Notes: generated by a model from the sequence alone, not told the origin. Numbered from the stretch's first letter, positions 27,427 to 37,995 are shown. The stretch is 64,000 nt of DNA from Vallitaleaceae bacterium (GCA_028277605.1 JANQFZ010000034.1:1-64000), one strand, 5' to 3'. Made by a program: numbers and translations.

Positions 27427-27978
27427 TTAGTTAAATATCTTAAAACTAGGGAAATATCTAAAAAACACTTTTCCTACTATTTTGTCTTCAGCGACATAGT
27501 TATTTTCCCAATACCTTGAATCCTTACTATTGTTTCTATTATCTCCCAACATGAAGTAATGCCCTTTTGGAATTTGATAGGGACCAAATGTTCCAATCAT
27601 ATCAATAGCTGTATAATCATCCTTGAGTACATTGCCATCAATAAAAATCTGTCCATTAGATATCCTTATTTCTTCTTCAGGTAACCCAATGATTCTCTTA
27701 ACATAAAGAATTTCTGGGTTATCTGGGTATTTAAATATCACAATATCTCCTCTCTCAGGATCGCTATTAATATAAGCTAAACGATTAGCAAATAATCTAT
27801 CATTGGTCATAATAGTAGTCTCCATAGAGCTTGAAGGAATTCTAGCGTTGACTATTAGACCATTGTTTATGATTAGCACAATCAAAACAGAAAATAAAAG
27901 CGTCTTGAGCCACTCTAGTATACTTTTTTTAAATGAGTTGCTATTGTCTTTGTCCATAGTTTCTAACTCCTTATCCAT
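27427..27978 (-). CDS. lepB: Signal peptidase I
   Basis: The 183-residue type I signal peptidase has one N-terminal membrane anchor (about residues 22-44), catalytic Ser51 in PSSSMETT, Lys94 in YVKRIIGLPEE, and the GDNRNNSKDSR box. It cleaves signal peptides on the outer face of the membrane. The short length and single anchor fit the Gram-positive SipS group. AGGGGG precedes the ATG at 27978; an in-frame ATG seven codons later is an alternative start. DUF4184 follows closely. Confidence 0.95.
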   Translation of the reverse strand: MDKELETMDKDNSNSFKKSILEWLKTLLFSVLIVLIINNGLIVNARIPSSSMETTIMTNDRLFANRLAYINSDPERGDIVIFKYPDNPEILYVKRIIGLPEEEIRISNGQIFIDGNVLKDDYTAIDMIGTFGPYQIPKGHYFMLGDNRNNSKDSRYWENNYVAEDKIVGKVFFRYFPSFKIFN

Positions 27979-28050
27979 CTAATTAGCCCCCTTAAATAAG
28001 ATTTACTTTTTGTTAATATGTAGAGAGCTGACCATTTCTGGACAGCTTTC

Positions 28051-28422
28051 TTATTGACTATGTTCTTTTATTTTTAAATCTATGGGTTTTCCATCGCTCC
28101 ATATTCTCTCTAAGTCATAAAATAGTCTGTCTTCTTTATCAAAGATATGAATAATAATATGATTATAATCTAATAGAATCCATTTTGCTGTTGAATACCC
28201 CTCGACTTGCTTTGGTGTATAATCATTCTCAGCCAACTTTTTTTCCGTCTCATCAATCAGCGATTGAACATGATTTTTATTATTACCATGTGCTATAATA
28301 AAGTAATCAGCAATAACAGTTAAATGTCTTATATCTAGTATTTTAATGTCTTCTGCCTTTTTATTCTCCAATGCTTGATAGACAATCTCAAGCATAACTT
28401 CAGATTCTTTGTTTTGATCCAT
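28051..28422 (-). CDS. rsfS: Ribosomal silencing factor RsfS
   Basis: The 123-residue protein matches the RsfS/Iojap family (DIKILDIRHLTVIADYFIIAHG ... KWILLDYNHIIIHIF). It binds ribosomal protein L14 (uL14) on the large subunit and blocks subunit joining when nutrients are low. The order nadD-yqeK-rsfS in one direction is the standard Firmicutes arrangement. GGAGG supports the start. Confidence 0.95.
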   Translation of the reverse strand: MDQNKESEVMLEIVYQALENKKAEDIKILDIRHLTVIADYFIIAHGNNKNHVQSLIDETEKKLAENDYTPKQVEGYSTAKWILLDYNHIIIHIFDKEDRLFYDLERIWSDGKPIDLKIKEHSQ

Positions 28423-28458
28423 TCAATTTTTCCTCCCGTCTATAATCCTAATGGTGTA

Positions 28459-29031
28459 TTATTTAGAGCTTTGTTTGTAATAATTATAAGCTTCTTCTGT
28501 CTTAGGATCAATAGATTTATTTTTTTGCTTAAGATAAACACATGTATCTTCTAAGATTCTTATTAATGTTTTGTCTAGATCCTTCATAACTAAATCACGC
28601 AGCTCATCTAAGTTGGGGGCTTTATCTCTTCCAGGTTCTATATAGTCTGCTATGTAGATAATCTTTTCTAACAACGACATGTTAGGACGTCCTGTTGTAT
28701 GATATCGAATAGCATCTAATATATCTTCATCCTCAATATTAAAATCTCTTTTAGCTAAGATTACTCCTAGCTGTGCATGCAATAAATCAGGGTACTCTTT
28801 TTCGTATGCCGTCAGCTTTATATGATACTTCTTACAAAGTACCAGCTTTTGCTTATTTGGTATGTTTTTAGCACAGTCATGGATTATCCCTGCTATTCGA
28901 GCTTTTTCTACATCACACTCATACCTTTGAGCTATTTGGGCAGCCATTTCTTCTACTCTAAGACTGTGTTGATACCTTTTCGGTGATAGATAAGTTGTTA
29001 ACTTTTGTCTTAACTGTTCTAATGTATACAT
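28459..29031 (-). CDS. yqeK: YqeK HD-domain hydrolase
   Basis: The 190-residue protein has the HD-domain metal residues in RYQHSLRVEEMA, IIHDCAKN and HAQLGVILAKRDF, followed by AIRYHTTGRPNMS. YqeK proteins hydrolyse diadenosine tetraphosphate symmetrically to two ADP with a ferric/metal centre. It overlaps the nadD stop codon by one base (TAATG), so the two are coupled. Confidence 0.93.
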   Translation of the reverse strand: MYTLEQLRQKLTTYLSPKRYQHSLRVEEMAAQIAQRYECDVEKARIAGIIHDCAKNIPNKQKLVLCKKYHIKLTAYEKEYPDLLHAQLGVILAKRDFNIEDEDILDAIRYHTTGRPNMSLLEKIIYIADYIEPGRDKAPNLDELRDLVMKDLDKTLIRILEDTCVYLKQKNKSIDPKTEEAYNYYKQSSK

Positions 29032-29654
29032 TATATCTTCCTCTCCATTTCATAGTAGAGCTTATGCTTATGTATATAGGATTCTACACACTCTGGAGTC
29101 ATATATTTAATGCTTTTATTACTGCCAATTCTTTCTCTTATCATAGAAGAAGAAATCTCTATATCAGGAGTTTTCATGTACTCTATAGTCGCATTGTATT
29201 GGTCTTTGAGATACTGAATATGATTTTTAAGCTCCTTCGAAGGATAACACGCCCTATTAACCACAATAAAACGACATATCTTCATCAGGCGCTCTGCTTC
29301 TTTCCAGTTTTGCAATCCTAGTGCAGAATCAGCACCTATAATAAAATAAAAATGCGTGTGGCTATACTTATTTCTAAAGCTTTGTATCGTATCTATGGTA
29401 TAGGTCTTCTCTGCCCGCTCCATGTCTATCATACATATTTCAAAATGATCATTGGAAGCTATCGCTAACCGAGTCATTTCTAGACGGTCTTTTGGAGAAA
29501 TATGCGAAGTTTTCTTGTGCACAGAAATTGAAGTGGGTATAAATAATAGTTTATCCAATTGATATGACTCATAAACATACTCCGCCATGATTAAATGTCC
29601 ATTATGGATTGGATTAAAGGTTCCTCCCATTAAACCAACCTTTTTATTTCTCAT
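29031..29654 (-). CDS. nadD: Nicotinate-nucleotide adenylyltransferase
   Basis: The 207-residue protein starts with the nucleotidyltransferase signature GLMGGTFNPIHNGHLI (the HxGH motif as HNGH) and ends with the ISSSMIRERI loop. It adenylates nicotinate mononucleotide to deamido-NAD in NAD synthesis. It lies 11 bases after the helix-hairpin-helix gene and overlaps yqeK, in a conserved Firmicutes order. Confidence 0.95.
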   Translation of the reverse strand: MRNKKVGLMGGTFNPIHNGHLIMAEYVYESYQLDKLLFIPTSISVHKKTSHISPKDRLEMTRLAIASNDHFEICMIDMERAEKTYTIDTIQSFRNKYSHTHFYFIIGADSALGLQNWKEAERLMKICRFIVVNRACYPSKELKNHIQYLKDQYNATIEYMKTPDIEISSSMIRERIGSNKSIKYMTPECVESYIHKHKLYYEMERKI

Positions 29655-29665
29655 AATCTCATTCC

Positions 29666-31348
29666 TTAGTAAAATACAATATAGTCCTTAATTTGTGTGT
29701 ACGCATGATGATGCCCATGTTCAGAGAAAAAATCATTAACCTCTCCCAACGAGGTAAAAGGCTGTTCTTGTCTATACTCTATGATACGATTAACCATAGA
29801 CGAAGACAGCGTACTAGCTAAATGATTAAGCTCATCATAACTGGCTGTATTAATATTGGTATATATACTAATACGCTCCTTGTAAGGTTTATAACTAAAA
29901 TTAAAATCTCTATAATAGGTATAGTGATATTTATTGGTTGTGTATTTCTTTGCATCTATGCTCTCCATGTCTAGAACAGATACAACATAAGTTTTGCTGC
30001 TTAAATTGATGTTGACAAGCTTTGGAAGCTCAGATACCTTAGTATAAATATAAGGTTCGATATCATCATAATAAGCACCAACCAACTTTTTAATATCTTT
30101 CTTTTCTAAAAAAGGTCTTGTACTAATGACATTTTTTACAACAGTGTCTAAAGTACTATCACTAATATTTAACCCTCCAAAGATCGTCTTAAGCTCATAC
30201 TCACCTGCTGTGTTGACATTGGTATAGATGGATAAATTATCTATATACTTCTTAATCTCTAAATCTTCGTCCGTTCCTTTTTCCAATTCCCCTAAGGTTT
30301 TAAACATATAATTCTTATCATCTCTTAATTTTAATAGATCATAGAGCTTATCGCTAGACATATTCGTAGCTACTTTGATTTGATTCTTTGTCGCTGTATT
30401 AATATTCGCTACTATACTATCTGGATCTATAAACTCTTTTACAGGTGTAGTGGCTATAAATCTTTCTATAGACTTAACATGCGTTTCATATATGTCTTCA
30501 ACCTTTGTTAGATCTTCTGGTTTTTCAAACCAATGAAACAAACGATATTCCTTTATTTTCTCTGCTAGTTCTTCATTATTAGAATAATTAGAAAGCAAAG
30601 ATACTAATTCGTTGATTCCAGCACTATTAATATCCGTTACAACACTTAGTTTAGATTCATTCTCATCAAACCATTCTTTATCTATCTCATCACTAGCAAA
30701 TTTTATTTCTTCAATGGTATTAAAGGAATTGTGTTCCCTATAATGAAAAATATCATAGGCTGTTAAACTGCTCAATCCTTCAAAATGATTCATTAAATCC
30801 TCTACGGTTGCCACATTAATGTTAATCTTATTCGAGTTGCTTGTGAGCTCAGTATAATCCTTCCATAAACCAAACCTTTTTTGCTTGGCATATTCCTCGC
30901 TTTGTATTAAGTCTTTGTATTGATCGGCATTCTTGAATGCTTCGTCTATAGTAGCATACCCATACATTAACAACTCTTCACTAATGGATTGTGCCAGTGT
31001 ATGATAAACATATCGATACTCCCAATCTTCTTGTTTTGGAAAAGAAGCAGCATTGTCATCCTTTAGTAGAAAAACTACTTTTCCAATCAACTGATTATAG
31101 GTATAATCCATAGCCTCTTGAGATGCATTGGTTTTTACACCTATAAATCTTATAAGCTTAACTTCTTGAGCATCATTATGCGTTTCAATAACTTTAATAG
31201 CTTCACCATCAATGACTTCAATAACCTTAGCCATAATTAAGTCTTCACTAATGATTAAAGGCTCAGCATTTATAGGAATTACGATCAAGTTAAACAAGAA
31301 CGAAACTCTCAGGATTGCTAGTATTGCTTTACTAAATATGTTTTTCAT
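29666..31348 (-). CDS. Secreted TNase-like protein with about six ComEA-type helix-hairpin-helix repeats
   Basis: After a signal peptide (MKNIFSKAILAILRVSFLFNLIVI region) comes a degenerate thermonuclease-like domain (MAKVIEVIDGEAIKVIE ... RFGLWKDYTE, about residues 40-165). The rest is a chain of ComEA-like helix-hairpin-helix units, each introduced by a variant of xNINTAxxxEL at about ININVATVEDL, DINSAGINEL, NINTATKNQI, NVNTAGEYEL, VNINLSSKT and NINTASYDEL. Such units bind DNA without sequence specificity. I prefer the ATG at 31348 over the GTG at 31360. It is probably transcribed with nadD downstream. Role in DNA binding outside the cell is inference. Confidence 0.78.
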   Translation of the reverse strand: MKNIFSKAILAILRVSFLFNLIVIPINAEPLIISEDLIMAKVIEVIDGEAIKVIETHNDAQEVKLIRFIGVKTNASQEAMDYTYNQLIGKVVFLLKDDNAASFPKQEDWEYRYVYHTLAQSISEELLMYGYATIDEAFKNADQYKDLIQSEEYAKQKRFGLWKDYTELTSNSNKININVATVEDLMNHFEGLSSLTAYDIFHYREHNSFNTIEEIKFASDEIDKEWFDENESKLSVVTDINSAGINELVSLLSNYSNNEELAEKIKEYRLFHWFEKPEDLTKVEDIYETHVKSIERFIATTPVKEFIDPDSIVANINTATKNQIKVATNMSSDKLYDLLKLRDDKNYMFKTLGELEKGTDEDLEIKKYIDNLSIYTNVNTAGEYELKTIFGGLNISDSTLDTVVKNVISTRPFLEKKDIKKLVGAYYDDIEPYIYTKVSELPKLVNINLSSKTYVVSVLDMESIDAKKYTTNKYHYTYYRDFNFSYKPYKERISIYTNINTASYDELNHLASTLSSSMVNRIIEYRQEQPFTSLGEVNDFFSEHGHHHAYTQIKDYIVFY

Positions 31349-31447
31349 TTCATCACCCACACTTTCTTTTCAACCTAATAATGGTAGCTACAAATAATAT
31401 ATCAATTGTTAAAGCAACATCTAATAAAAACTATAAGTTCAGAATAA

Positions 31448-31738
31448 TTATGGTAATTCAATCGTTGGTTTTTCTTTAGACGGCTTATATAAAACTATCT
31501 TTCTTCCTATTTGAGAAACAACATCTGAACGCGAACGCTCTGAGAGCATAGAACTGATTGCTTTAGGTTCATATAAGCAGTTTTTTAATACATTAATCTT
31601 AATAAGTTCCCTTGCTTCTAAAGCATCTGAAATAGCCTTAGTAATCTCAGGCGTTACACCAGACTTCCCAATTTGAAAAATGGGATCCATTGTATTTGAG
31701 AGCTTTCTCAAATAAGCTCTTTGTTTGCTTGTTATCAT
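31448..31738 (-). CDS. yhbY: YhbY/CRS1 family RNA-binding protein
   Basis: The 96-residue CRM-domain protein (SKQRAYLRKLSNTMDPIFQI, GKSGVTPEI and the GxxG-like QIGRKIVLYK) binds RNA and associates with pre-50S subunits. It lies between obg and the TNase/HhH gene in the order obg-yhbY-(x)-nadD, as in other Firmicutes. The ribosome binding site is modest. Confidence 0.93.
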   Translation of the reverse strand: MITSKQRAYLRKLSNTMDPIFQIGKSGVTPEITKAISDALEARELIKINVLKNCLYEPKAISSMLSERSRSDVVSQIGRKIVLYKPSKEKPTIELP

Positions 31739-31794
31739 TTTACATCAACCTTACCTTTCTAGTAAATGATTCAATAGACTCTTATTCTCTTTTA

Positions 31795-33087
<1,293 letters not shown>

Positions 33088-33212
33088 CTAAACTATATCT
33101 TACATTTATTATAAATGGACAGTGTCTGGAATATACACTTTTAGTAATGGAATAAATTAACTGATCATTAATTATTATAGACTATTTTAGGGTATATGTA
33201 TAGCTGAACAAT

Positions 33213-33321
33213 CCATAACATTAAGAAGAATGGTATTAAAGATTTAATCATAGCATATTCCTAAGTTATGGAATACTACCTATATCATTAATACCATAAC
33301 AAAAGGGCCTTAATGGCCCTT
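33213..33321 (-). terminator. rpmA terminator followed by further inverted repeats
   Basis: AAGGGCC (33303-33309) and GGCCCTT (33315-33321) form the rpmA terminator hairpin with a T-rich tail on the minus strand. Downstream, ATGGTATTAA (33230-33239) pairs with TTAATACCAT (33288-33297), and CCATAAC (33213-33219) with GTTATGG (33265-33271). These two are interleaved, so they are alternative folds. Their role upstream of obg is unknown. Confidence 0.65.
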
Positions 33322-33336
33322 ATAGTTTTTTATCAA

Positions 33337-33621
33337 TTATTGAGCTTTTGGATAAACAGAGACTTGTTTTTTGTCTCTTCCTTTTCTTTCAAATCTAACA
33401 ACACCATCTACTAAAGCAAATAATGTATCATCTCCACCTCTGCCTACGTTATTACCTGGGTGAATTCTAGTTCCACGCTGTCTATATAAAATATTTCCTG
33501 CTTTAACAAATTGTCCATCTGCTCTTTTGGCACCTAATCTTTTTGATTCGGAGTCCCTACCATTTTTAGTAGAACCAACTCCTTTTTTATGAGCAAAGAA
33601 TTGTAGGTTCATTCTTAACAT
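33337..33621 (-). CDS. rpmA: Ribosomal protein bL27 with cleavable leader
   Basis: The 94-residue protein is L27 ([21 protein letters not shown]). It carries the Firmicutes N-terminal extension MLRMNLQFF, which must be removed by the Prp protease before AHKK so that the mature N-terminus can reach the peptidyl-transferase centre. The protease gene lies immediately upstream, three bases away. GGAGG supports the start. Confidence 0.97.
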   Translation of the reverse strand: MLRMNLQFFAHKKGVGSTKNGRDSESKRLGAKRADGQFVKAGNILYRQRGTRIHPGNNVGRGGDDTLFALVDGVVRFERKGRDKKQVSVYPKAQ

Positions 33622-33624
33622 TTC

Positions 33625-33957
33625 CTACACCTCCTTATATGAAACGTTGAGATACTTTGAACCGTATGTTTTACAAATATCTAAAAGCCCTAGCTCTAAG
33701 GCATTTAATAACACTCTGGTTTGTTCACTGATGTGATTGGTAAGTTTAAAAAAGATAGTACCTGTCTTTTCATCCTGATCAACAATACATTCATCCTTAC
33801 CAAATTTCTCAATGGCATTAATTGTATTAATGACAAGAACCGATGTAGAAGCACAGATAATGTCATATCCTTTATCAGCATAATCCGCATGACCTTTTAA
33901 CTCAAAACCAACAATGAACTTTTCTTTATTCTTAAATATACAACATTCTATCATCAT
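33625..33957 (-). CDS. prp: Ribosomal-processing cysteine protease Prp
   Basis: The 110-residue protein has the Prp catalytic pair His23 (GHADYA) and Cys35 (DIICASTSVL). It cleaves the N-terminal extension of L27 and sits between rplU and rpmA as in other Firmicutes. The start codon follows the rplU stop by three bases, suggesting coupled translation. Confidence 0.95.
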   Translation of the reverse strand: MMIECCIFKNKEKFIVGFELKGHADYADKGYDIICASTSVLVINTINAIEKFGKDECIVDQDEKTGTIFFKLTNHISEQTRVLLNALELGLLDICKTYGSKYLNVSYKEV

Positions 33958-33960
33958 TTC

Positions 33961-34281
33961 TTACGCATTAATTTTTTCTATTTTAATTTTTGTAAAAGGC
34001 TGTCTATGCCCTTTTTTCTTGGAATAGCCTTTTTTTGGCTTATATTTGAATACAACAATCTTTTTGTTTTTTCCTTCTTCTTCAACGGTTGCAGTAACAG
34101 TTGCGTTCTTTACGTAGGGTTTACCAACGGTTAAATCACCGTCTTTAGATACCATTAAAACATTATCAAAAGTTACAGATTCACCTACTGCTGCTCCTAA
34201 CTTTTCAACTTTAACGACATCACCTTCAGCTACTTTATACTGCTTACCACCTGTTGCAATAACTGCGTACATCTTTGGCAC
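33961..34281 (-). CDS. rplU: Ribosomal protein bL21
   Basis: The 106-residue protein is L21 ([20 protein letters not shown] ... [13 protein letters not shown]), which binds 23S rRNA. It is the first gene of the rplU-prp-rpmA operon and has a strong AAGGAGG site before the ATG. A structured leader precedes it. Confidence 0.97.
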   Translation of the reverse strand: MPKMYAVIATGGKQYKVAEGDVVKVEKLGAAVGESVTFDNVLMVSKDGDLTVGKPYVKNATVTATVEEEGKNKKIVVFKYKPKKGYSKKKGHRQPFTKIKIEKINA

Positions 34282-34284
34282 CTC

Positions 34285-34356
34285 CTTATCTCAAGACTCG
34301 CCGAATTTGGTGTCCACTAGGCTCTTAATACCTCTTCGAGCGGTATACCACTAAAC
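34285..34356 (-). promoter_or_regulatory. Probable L21 leader (autoregulatory mRNA structure)
   Basis: The ~75-base 5' untranslated stretch of rplU is GC-richer than its surroundings. It contains self-complementary pieces (GGTATACC; CTCGAAGAG; CCGCT with AGTGG allowing a wobble) ahead of ACACCAAATTCGGCG and the ribosome binding site. Position and sequence suit the L21 leader family of Firmicutes. The exact fold was not computed. Confidence 0.5.
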
Positions 34357-34394
34357 AAATTTATCATACCCCTATGCATTTGTCAAGGTAAAGT

Positions 34395-37300
34395 TTATTT
34401 TAACCACCCTTGATTCATAACATAACCACCTATATCGCCACCTTCTGGTCCCATCTCTATTATCCAATCTGCTTGTTTTATGAGTAGAGGATGGTGTTCT
34501 ATGACTATAACCGTCGCCCCTTTATAGGTAAGCTCCTGCAAAATTTGAATCAATTTTTTAACGTCTTCATCATGTAACCCTGTTGTGGGCTCATCCAAGA
34601 TATATAAAATATCCTTTGTTTTTTCTGAACATAATTCTTTTGCAAGCTTAATTCTCTGTGCTTCACCACCAGATAGAGTTGCAGCACTTTGACCCAGCCT
34701 AAGATAGCCAATACCTACTTTGTCCAGCATATCAAGTATAGAGAATATTTTTTTTTCATCTTTAAAGATCTTTTTTACCTCTTGGATTTCAAGATTTAGT
34801 AAATCAGATATGGTATAACCTTTATAGGTGACTTCTAGAATCTTATCCTTATACCTTTTACCATTGCATTTGGTGCATGTGGTATATATATCAGGCATGA
34901 AATGCATAGGAACTGCTATTTGCCCCATGCCCTTACACTCAGGACACTGACCCTTTTTACTATTAAAGCTAAAATGTTCCTTTGTTAATTTTTTCTTCTT
35001 TGCTTCTTCAAGGTTAGCATAAAAAGCTCTTATTAAGTCAAAGACTCCTGTGTAAGTTGCAGGATTAGATCTAGGTGTCTTACCAATTGCCTTTTGACTA
35101 ACAAAGTAAATTTCTTTTAGCTTTTCTGTACCCTTTAAACTACTGTAATCCCCCATACTATCCGTTTTTTTGCCAAGCGCCTTTAAAACAGCAGGATATA
35201 GTGTCTTAGAAATTAAACTACTCTTACCAGAGCCACTGACACCAATGACACAGGTTAACTTTGAGAATGGGATTATGATGTCATTTTTTTTCAGATTATT
35301 AGTAGCTGCACCTTTTAACAGCAATGCTTTGTCCTTATCTATAGATTTGTCGTTGGTTTCAAAACTAAAGCTATCTGTCATTCTTTTATCTAATTCATGT
35401 TGATGAGCTGCCTGTGCCACTTCTGCACGTATTAATTCCCCACCATACTTCCCAGCTTTTGGACCTATTTCTACAATATAATCAGCCATATCTAAAAATG
35501 CTTGTTTATGTTCTACCATAATTACCGTGTTCTTGAGTTTCTTTAGATCTCGTATGGTTTCTATCAGAAACTGATAATCTTTAGGATGAAGTCCCTTTGA
35601 CGGCTCGTCCATAATGTATAGAATATTGGTTAAGCCCGAACCAAACTGCGTTGCTATCTTTAACCTCTGGGCTTCGCCACCAGATAAAGAAGGCACACTT
35701 CTACCTAAGCTCAAGTAACTCAGTCCAACCTGTTCCATCTTCTTTAATTGATACAAAAGCTTGATAAATATAGGTTTCGATTTTTTCTTGTTAGCATCAG
35801 ATAAATCATAGTAAGTTCTATGACACCAATCATTTAGGTTCGTGATGGACATAGATGCCGCTTCAGGAAATCTTGTATCACCAATTCTGACTAATCTTCC
35901 TTCTTCCTTTAAACGTTCTCCATGACAATGACTACATTTCTTTTTTACAATATAGCGTTCCAAGTGTTTTATAGATTTATCTCCATTATCATCTCTTAAA
36001 AGACGGTACATGGCATTGACCACGCCTTCAACCGGTCTTGATATTGTCCCCTTTCTACCATTGGTATTCTCATAACTAAGACTAACGACTCTACCTTGTG
36101 TTCCATAGAATAGCTGCTTTTTAAATGCATCGGATAGCTCCTTAAAAGGCACTTCTAGATCCTCATTGATATCTGCTGCTAATGCCAGCACCTCACCCTT
36201 CATCCAATTAGCATTTGGCTTTTCTCTATGCTTTCTTAAATTCCCACACCAAGCAGAAGCTCCATCTAATATCGATTTTTCAGGGTCACTCACAATAAGA
36301 TCTACATCAATTTGCATCTCTTCTCCCAATCCTTTACAAACAGGACACATAGAATCTGGATGGTTATTACTGAACACACTTGGTGTCAGTGGAAAAAAGA
36401 TGAATCCACAATGACTGCAAACATTATTGTCTTTATCCGTTATAGGCGTATGACAATGAGGACATATCCTTTCACCAATCGTTGTATATAGTAATTTTAG
36501 ATAATCTCCTGTTCTAGAAACTGAACCAACGGTTGATCTAGGATTCAGACCTAAATTTCTCTGTTCTATAGCAATAGCAGGCTGCAAGCCAGTAATTCTC
36601 TCAACCTCAGAATCATTTAAATCGTAGCCTAAATTAGTGGAAACGAGATCCATAAATTGCTTTTGGCTTTCACTAAAAATGGTGTCAAAGGCTAGACTAG
36701 ATTTTCCACTTCCACTCACACCTGTAATAACTGTTATTTTCTCTTTTGGAATTTTCACTGATATGTCTTTAAGGTTGTGAATGGTAGCATGCTCTACTGT
36801 AATCACATCGGTATCAATCTTTTCAAGGATCTGGGTATCTGGCTCCAGCTCCTGAACATACATCTTCTTTTCATCAGTCGTACTTTTTATTCTAGAATCT
36901 ATAATGTTTACATTTGGTTCTTTTTCATTAAATACCTTATAGTTTGTCCAATCTTCTACCCACCTGGGAACTTTAACTTCATCAAAAATAGGAACGTCAA
37001 GGTAAGGCATGATTTGTAATATCCTTGAATGTTCAAATCCATCAAAACCACTCACTTGAATATTATAATTATAAGGATCGACCGCTTCTACTTTAACCAC
37101 TGTAGATGCTATAGGATTAGGTCTTACTGGTGAACGCGTAGCAAAAATACCACATCTAGGGGCATTGCCATAGGGCGGCTGACACATGCGGTTCTTGCGA
37201 AATTCTTTTTTATCCATTCTATCGAACCACCATAAAACTCTAATATAGTCACCATTTTCTATTTTATCAAGTGTTGCTTGTATCTCATTAGCTTGAAGAC

Positions 37301-37703
37301 TTTCAGATAGTCGAAACTGAATGACACCATTTTTCTGAATCAATAGATACTCACCAATAGGTGTACCCTGAAAAGGTATAACTACCCTCTCTTGCTGCTT
37401 TGGCTTTTGTTTGACCTTTTCTTCACAAGGGAAATAAGGTTTAATGTCTATGATTTCACCTTTCAAATCGCTTTCATCAACCATTATCAAGCCTCTTTTT
37501 TCCTGTACCTCATGAATTTTTACTCCATAGCACATCAATTCGTTAGTACTCTTGGTAAAAATTATGCAGTGACTGAAATGTCCTAAGTTGACTAAAGCCT
37601 TCTCATATCCCTTTTTTAAGGTTATTAACGTTAATGTATTATTATCATCTCCTCTGATTATGCTCTCATATGTTCCAATAGACTCAAAGTGTAATATTTT
37701 CAT
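34395..37703 (-). CDS. TrmO (TsaA-like) domain fused to UvrA-like ABC ATPase
   Basis: The 1102-residue protein starts with two TrmO/TsaA-like modules: a partial one (about residues 4-90, GYEKALVNLGHFSHCIIF) and a fuller one (about 107-250, with CGIFATRSPVRPNPIAS, the SAM-binding signature). From residue ~300 it is a UvrA-type double ABC ATPase with two GVSGSGKSS Walker A motifs, two LSGGEAQR signatures and Cys4 zinc modules. Only a dozen residues separate CPHC from CSHC, so the UvrB-binding insertion of true UvrA is missing. It may act in drug or DNA-damage tolerance or in tRNA modification. GGAGGG supports the start; it stands alone. Confidence 0.85.
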   Translation of the reverse strand: MKILHFESIGTYESIIRGDDNNTLTLITLKKGYEKALVNLGHFSHCIIFTKSTNELMCYGVKIHEVQEKRGLIMVDESDLKGEIIDIKPYFPCEEKVKQKPKQQERVVIPFQGTPIGEYLLIQKNGVIQFRLSESLQANEIQATLDKIENGDYIRVLWWFDRMDKKEFRKNRMCQPPYGNAPRCGIFATRSPVRPNPIASTVVKVEAVDPYNYNIQVSGFDGFEHSRILQIMPYLDVPIFDEVKVPRWVEDWTNYKVFNEKEPNVNIIDSRIKSTTDEKKMYVQELEPDTQILEKIDTDVITVEHATIHNLKDISVKIPKEKITVITGVSGSGKSSLAFDTIFSESQKQFMDLVSTNLGYDLNDSEVERITGLQPAIAIEQRNLGLNPRSTVGSVSRTGDYLKLLYTTIGERICPHCHTPITDKDNNVCSHCGFIFFPLTPSVFSNNHPDSMCPVCKGLGEEMQIDVDLIVSDPEKSILDGASAWCGNLRKHREKPNANWMKGEVLALAADINEDLEVPFKELSDAFKKQLFYGTQGRVVSLSYENTNGRKGTISRPVEGVVNAMYRLLRDDNGDKSIKHLERYIVKKKCSHCHGERLKEEGRLVRIGDTRFPEAASMSITNLNDWCHRTYYDLSDANKKKSKPIFIKLLYQLKKMEQVGLSYLSLGRSVPSLSGGEAQRLKIATQFGSGLTNILYIMDEPSKGLHPKDYQFLIETIRDLKKLKNTVIMVEHKQAFLDMADYIVEIGPKAGKYGGELIRAEVAQAAHQHELDKRMTDSFSFETNDKSIDKDKALLLKGAATNNLKKNDIIIPFSKLTCVIGVSGSGKSSLISKTLYPAVLKALGKKTDSMGDYSSLKGTEKLKEIYFVSQKAIGKTPRSNPATYTGVFDLIRAFYANLEEAKKKKLTKEHFSFNSKKGQCPECKGMGQIAVPMHFMPDIYTTCTKCNGKRYKDKILEVTYKGYTISDLLNLEIQEVKKIFKDEKKIFSILDMLDKVGIGYLRLGQSAATLSGGEAQRIKLAKELCSEKTKDILYILDEPTTGLHDEDVKKLIQILQELTYKGATVIVIEHHPLLIKQADWIIEMGPEGGDIGGYVMNQGWLK

Positions 37704-37821
37704 AACGCCCTCCTATTTTCTACTCTTTACCTTGCTTTAGATCACACTGATCTTTCATGATAAATCCCATCCTTGGAGTGAGTGTTGAAATTCAATGGTA
37801 ATTCCTATAGGTTTAGTATAC

Positions 37822-37995
37822 CTATTTTTTGTATCTAACACTTTTCCATTCATGCTCATTTGTTTTTTCATTTATTGGTACAAATAATACATTAAAAGGT
37901 ATTATGATTCTATATTCACTTGTATTTATACTAAATTTAGTTTTAAAGCTTTTTGCAAAGGAGGCATTGATTGACCAATCATATTTGAAGTTATC
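37822..37995 (-). pseudogene. Remnant of an AraC-type helix-turn-helix gene
   Basis: Reading the minus strand gives about 55 codons whose centre, INASFAKSFKTKFSINTSEYR, is nearly the same as NQASFAKAFKTKFGINASRYR in the AraC regulator at 40.3-41.2 kb. It is stopped upstream by TGA and ends at a TAG at 37822. No start or ribosome binding site remains. It is most likely the degraded end of a duplicated AraC gene. Confidence 0.7.
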
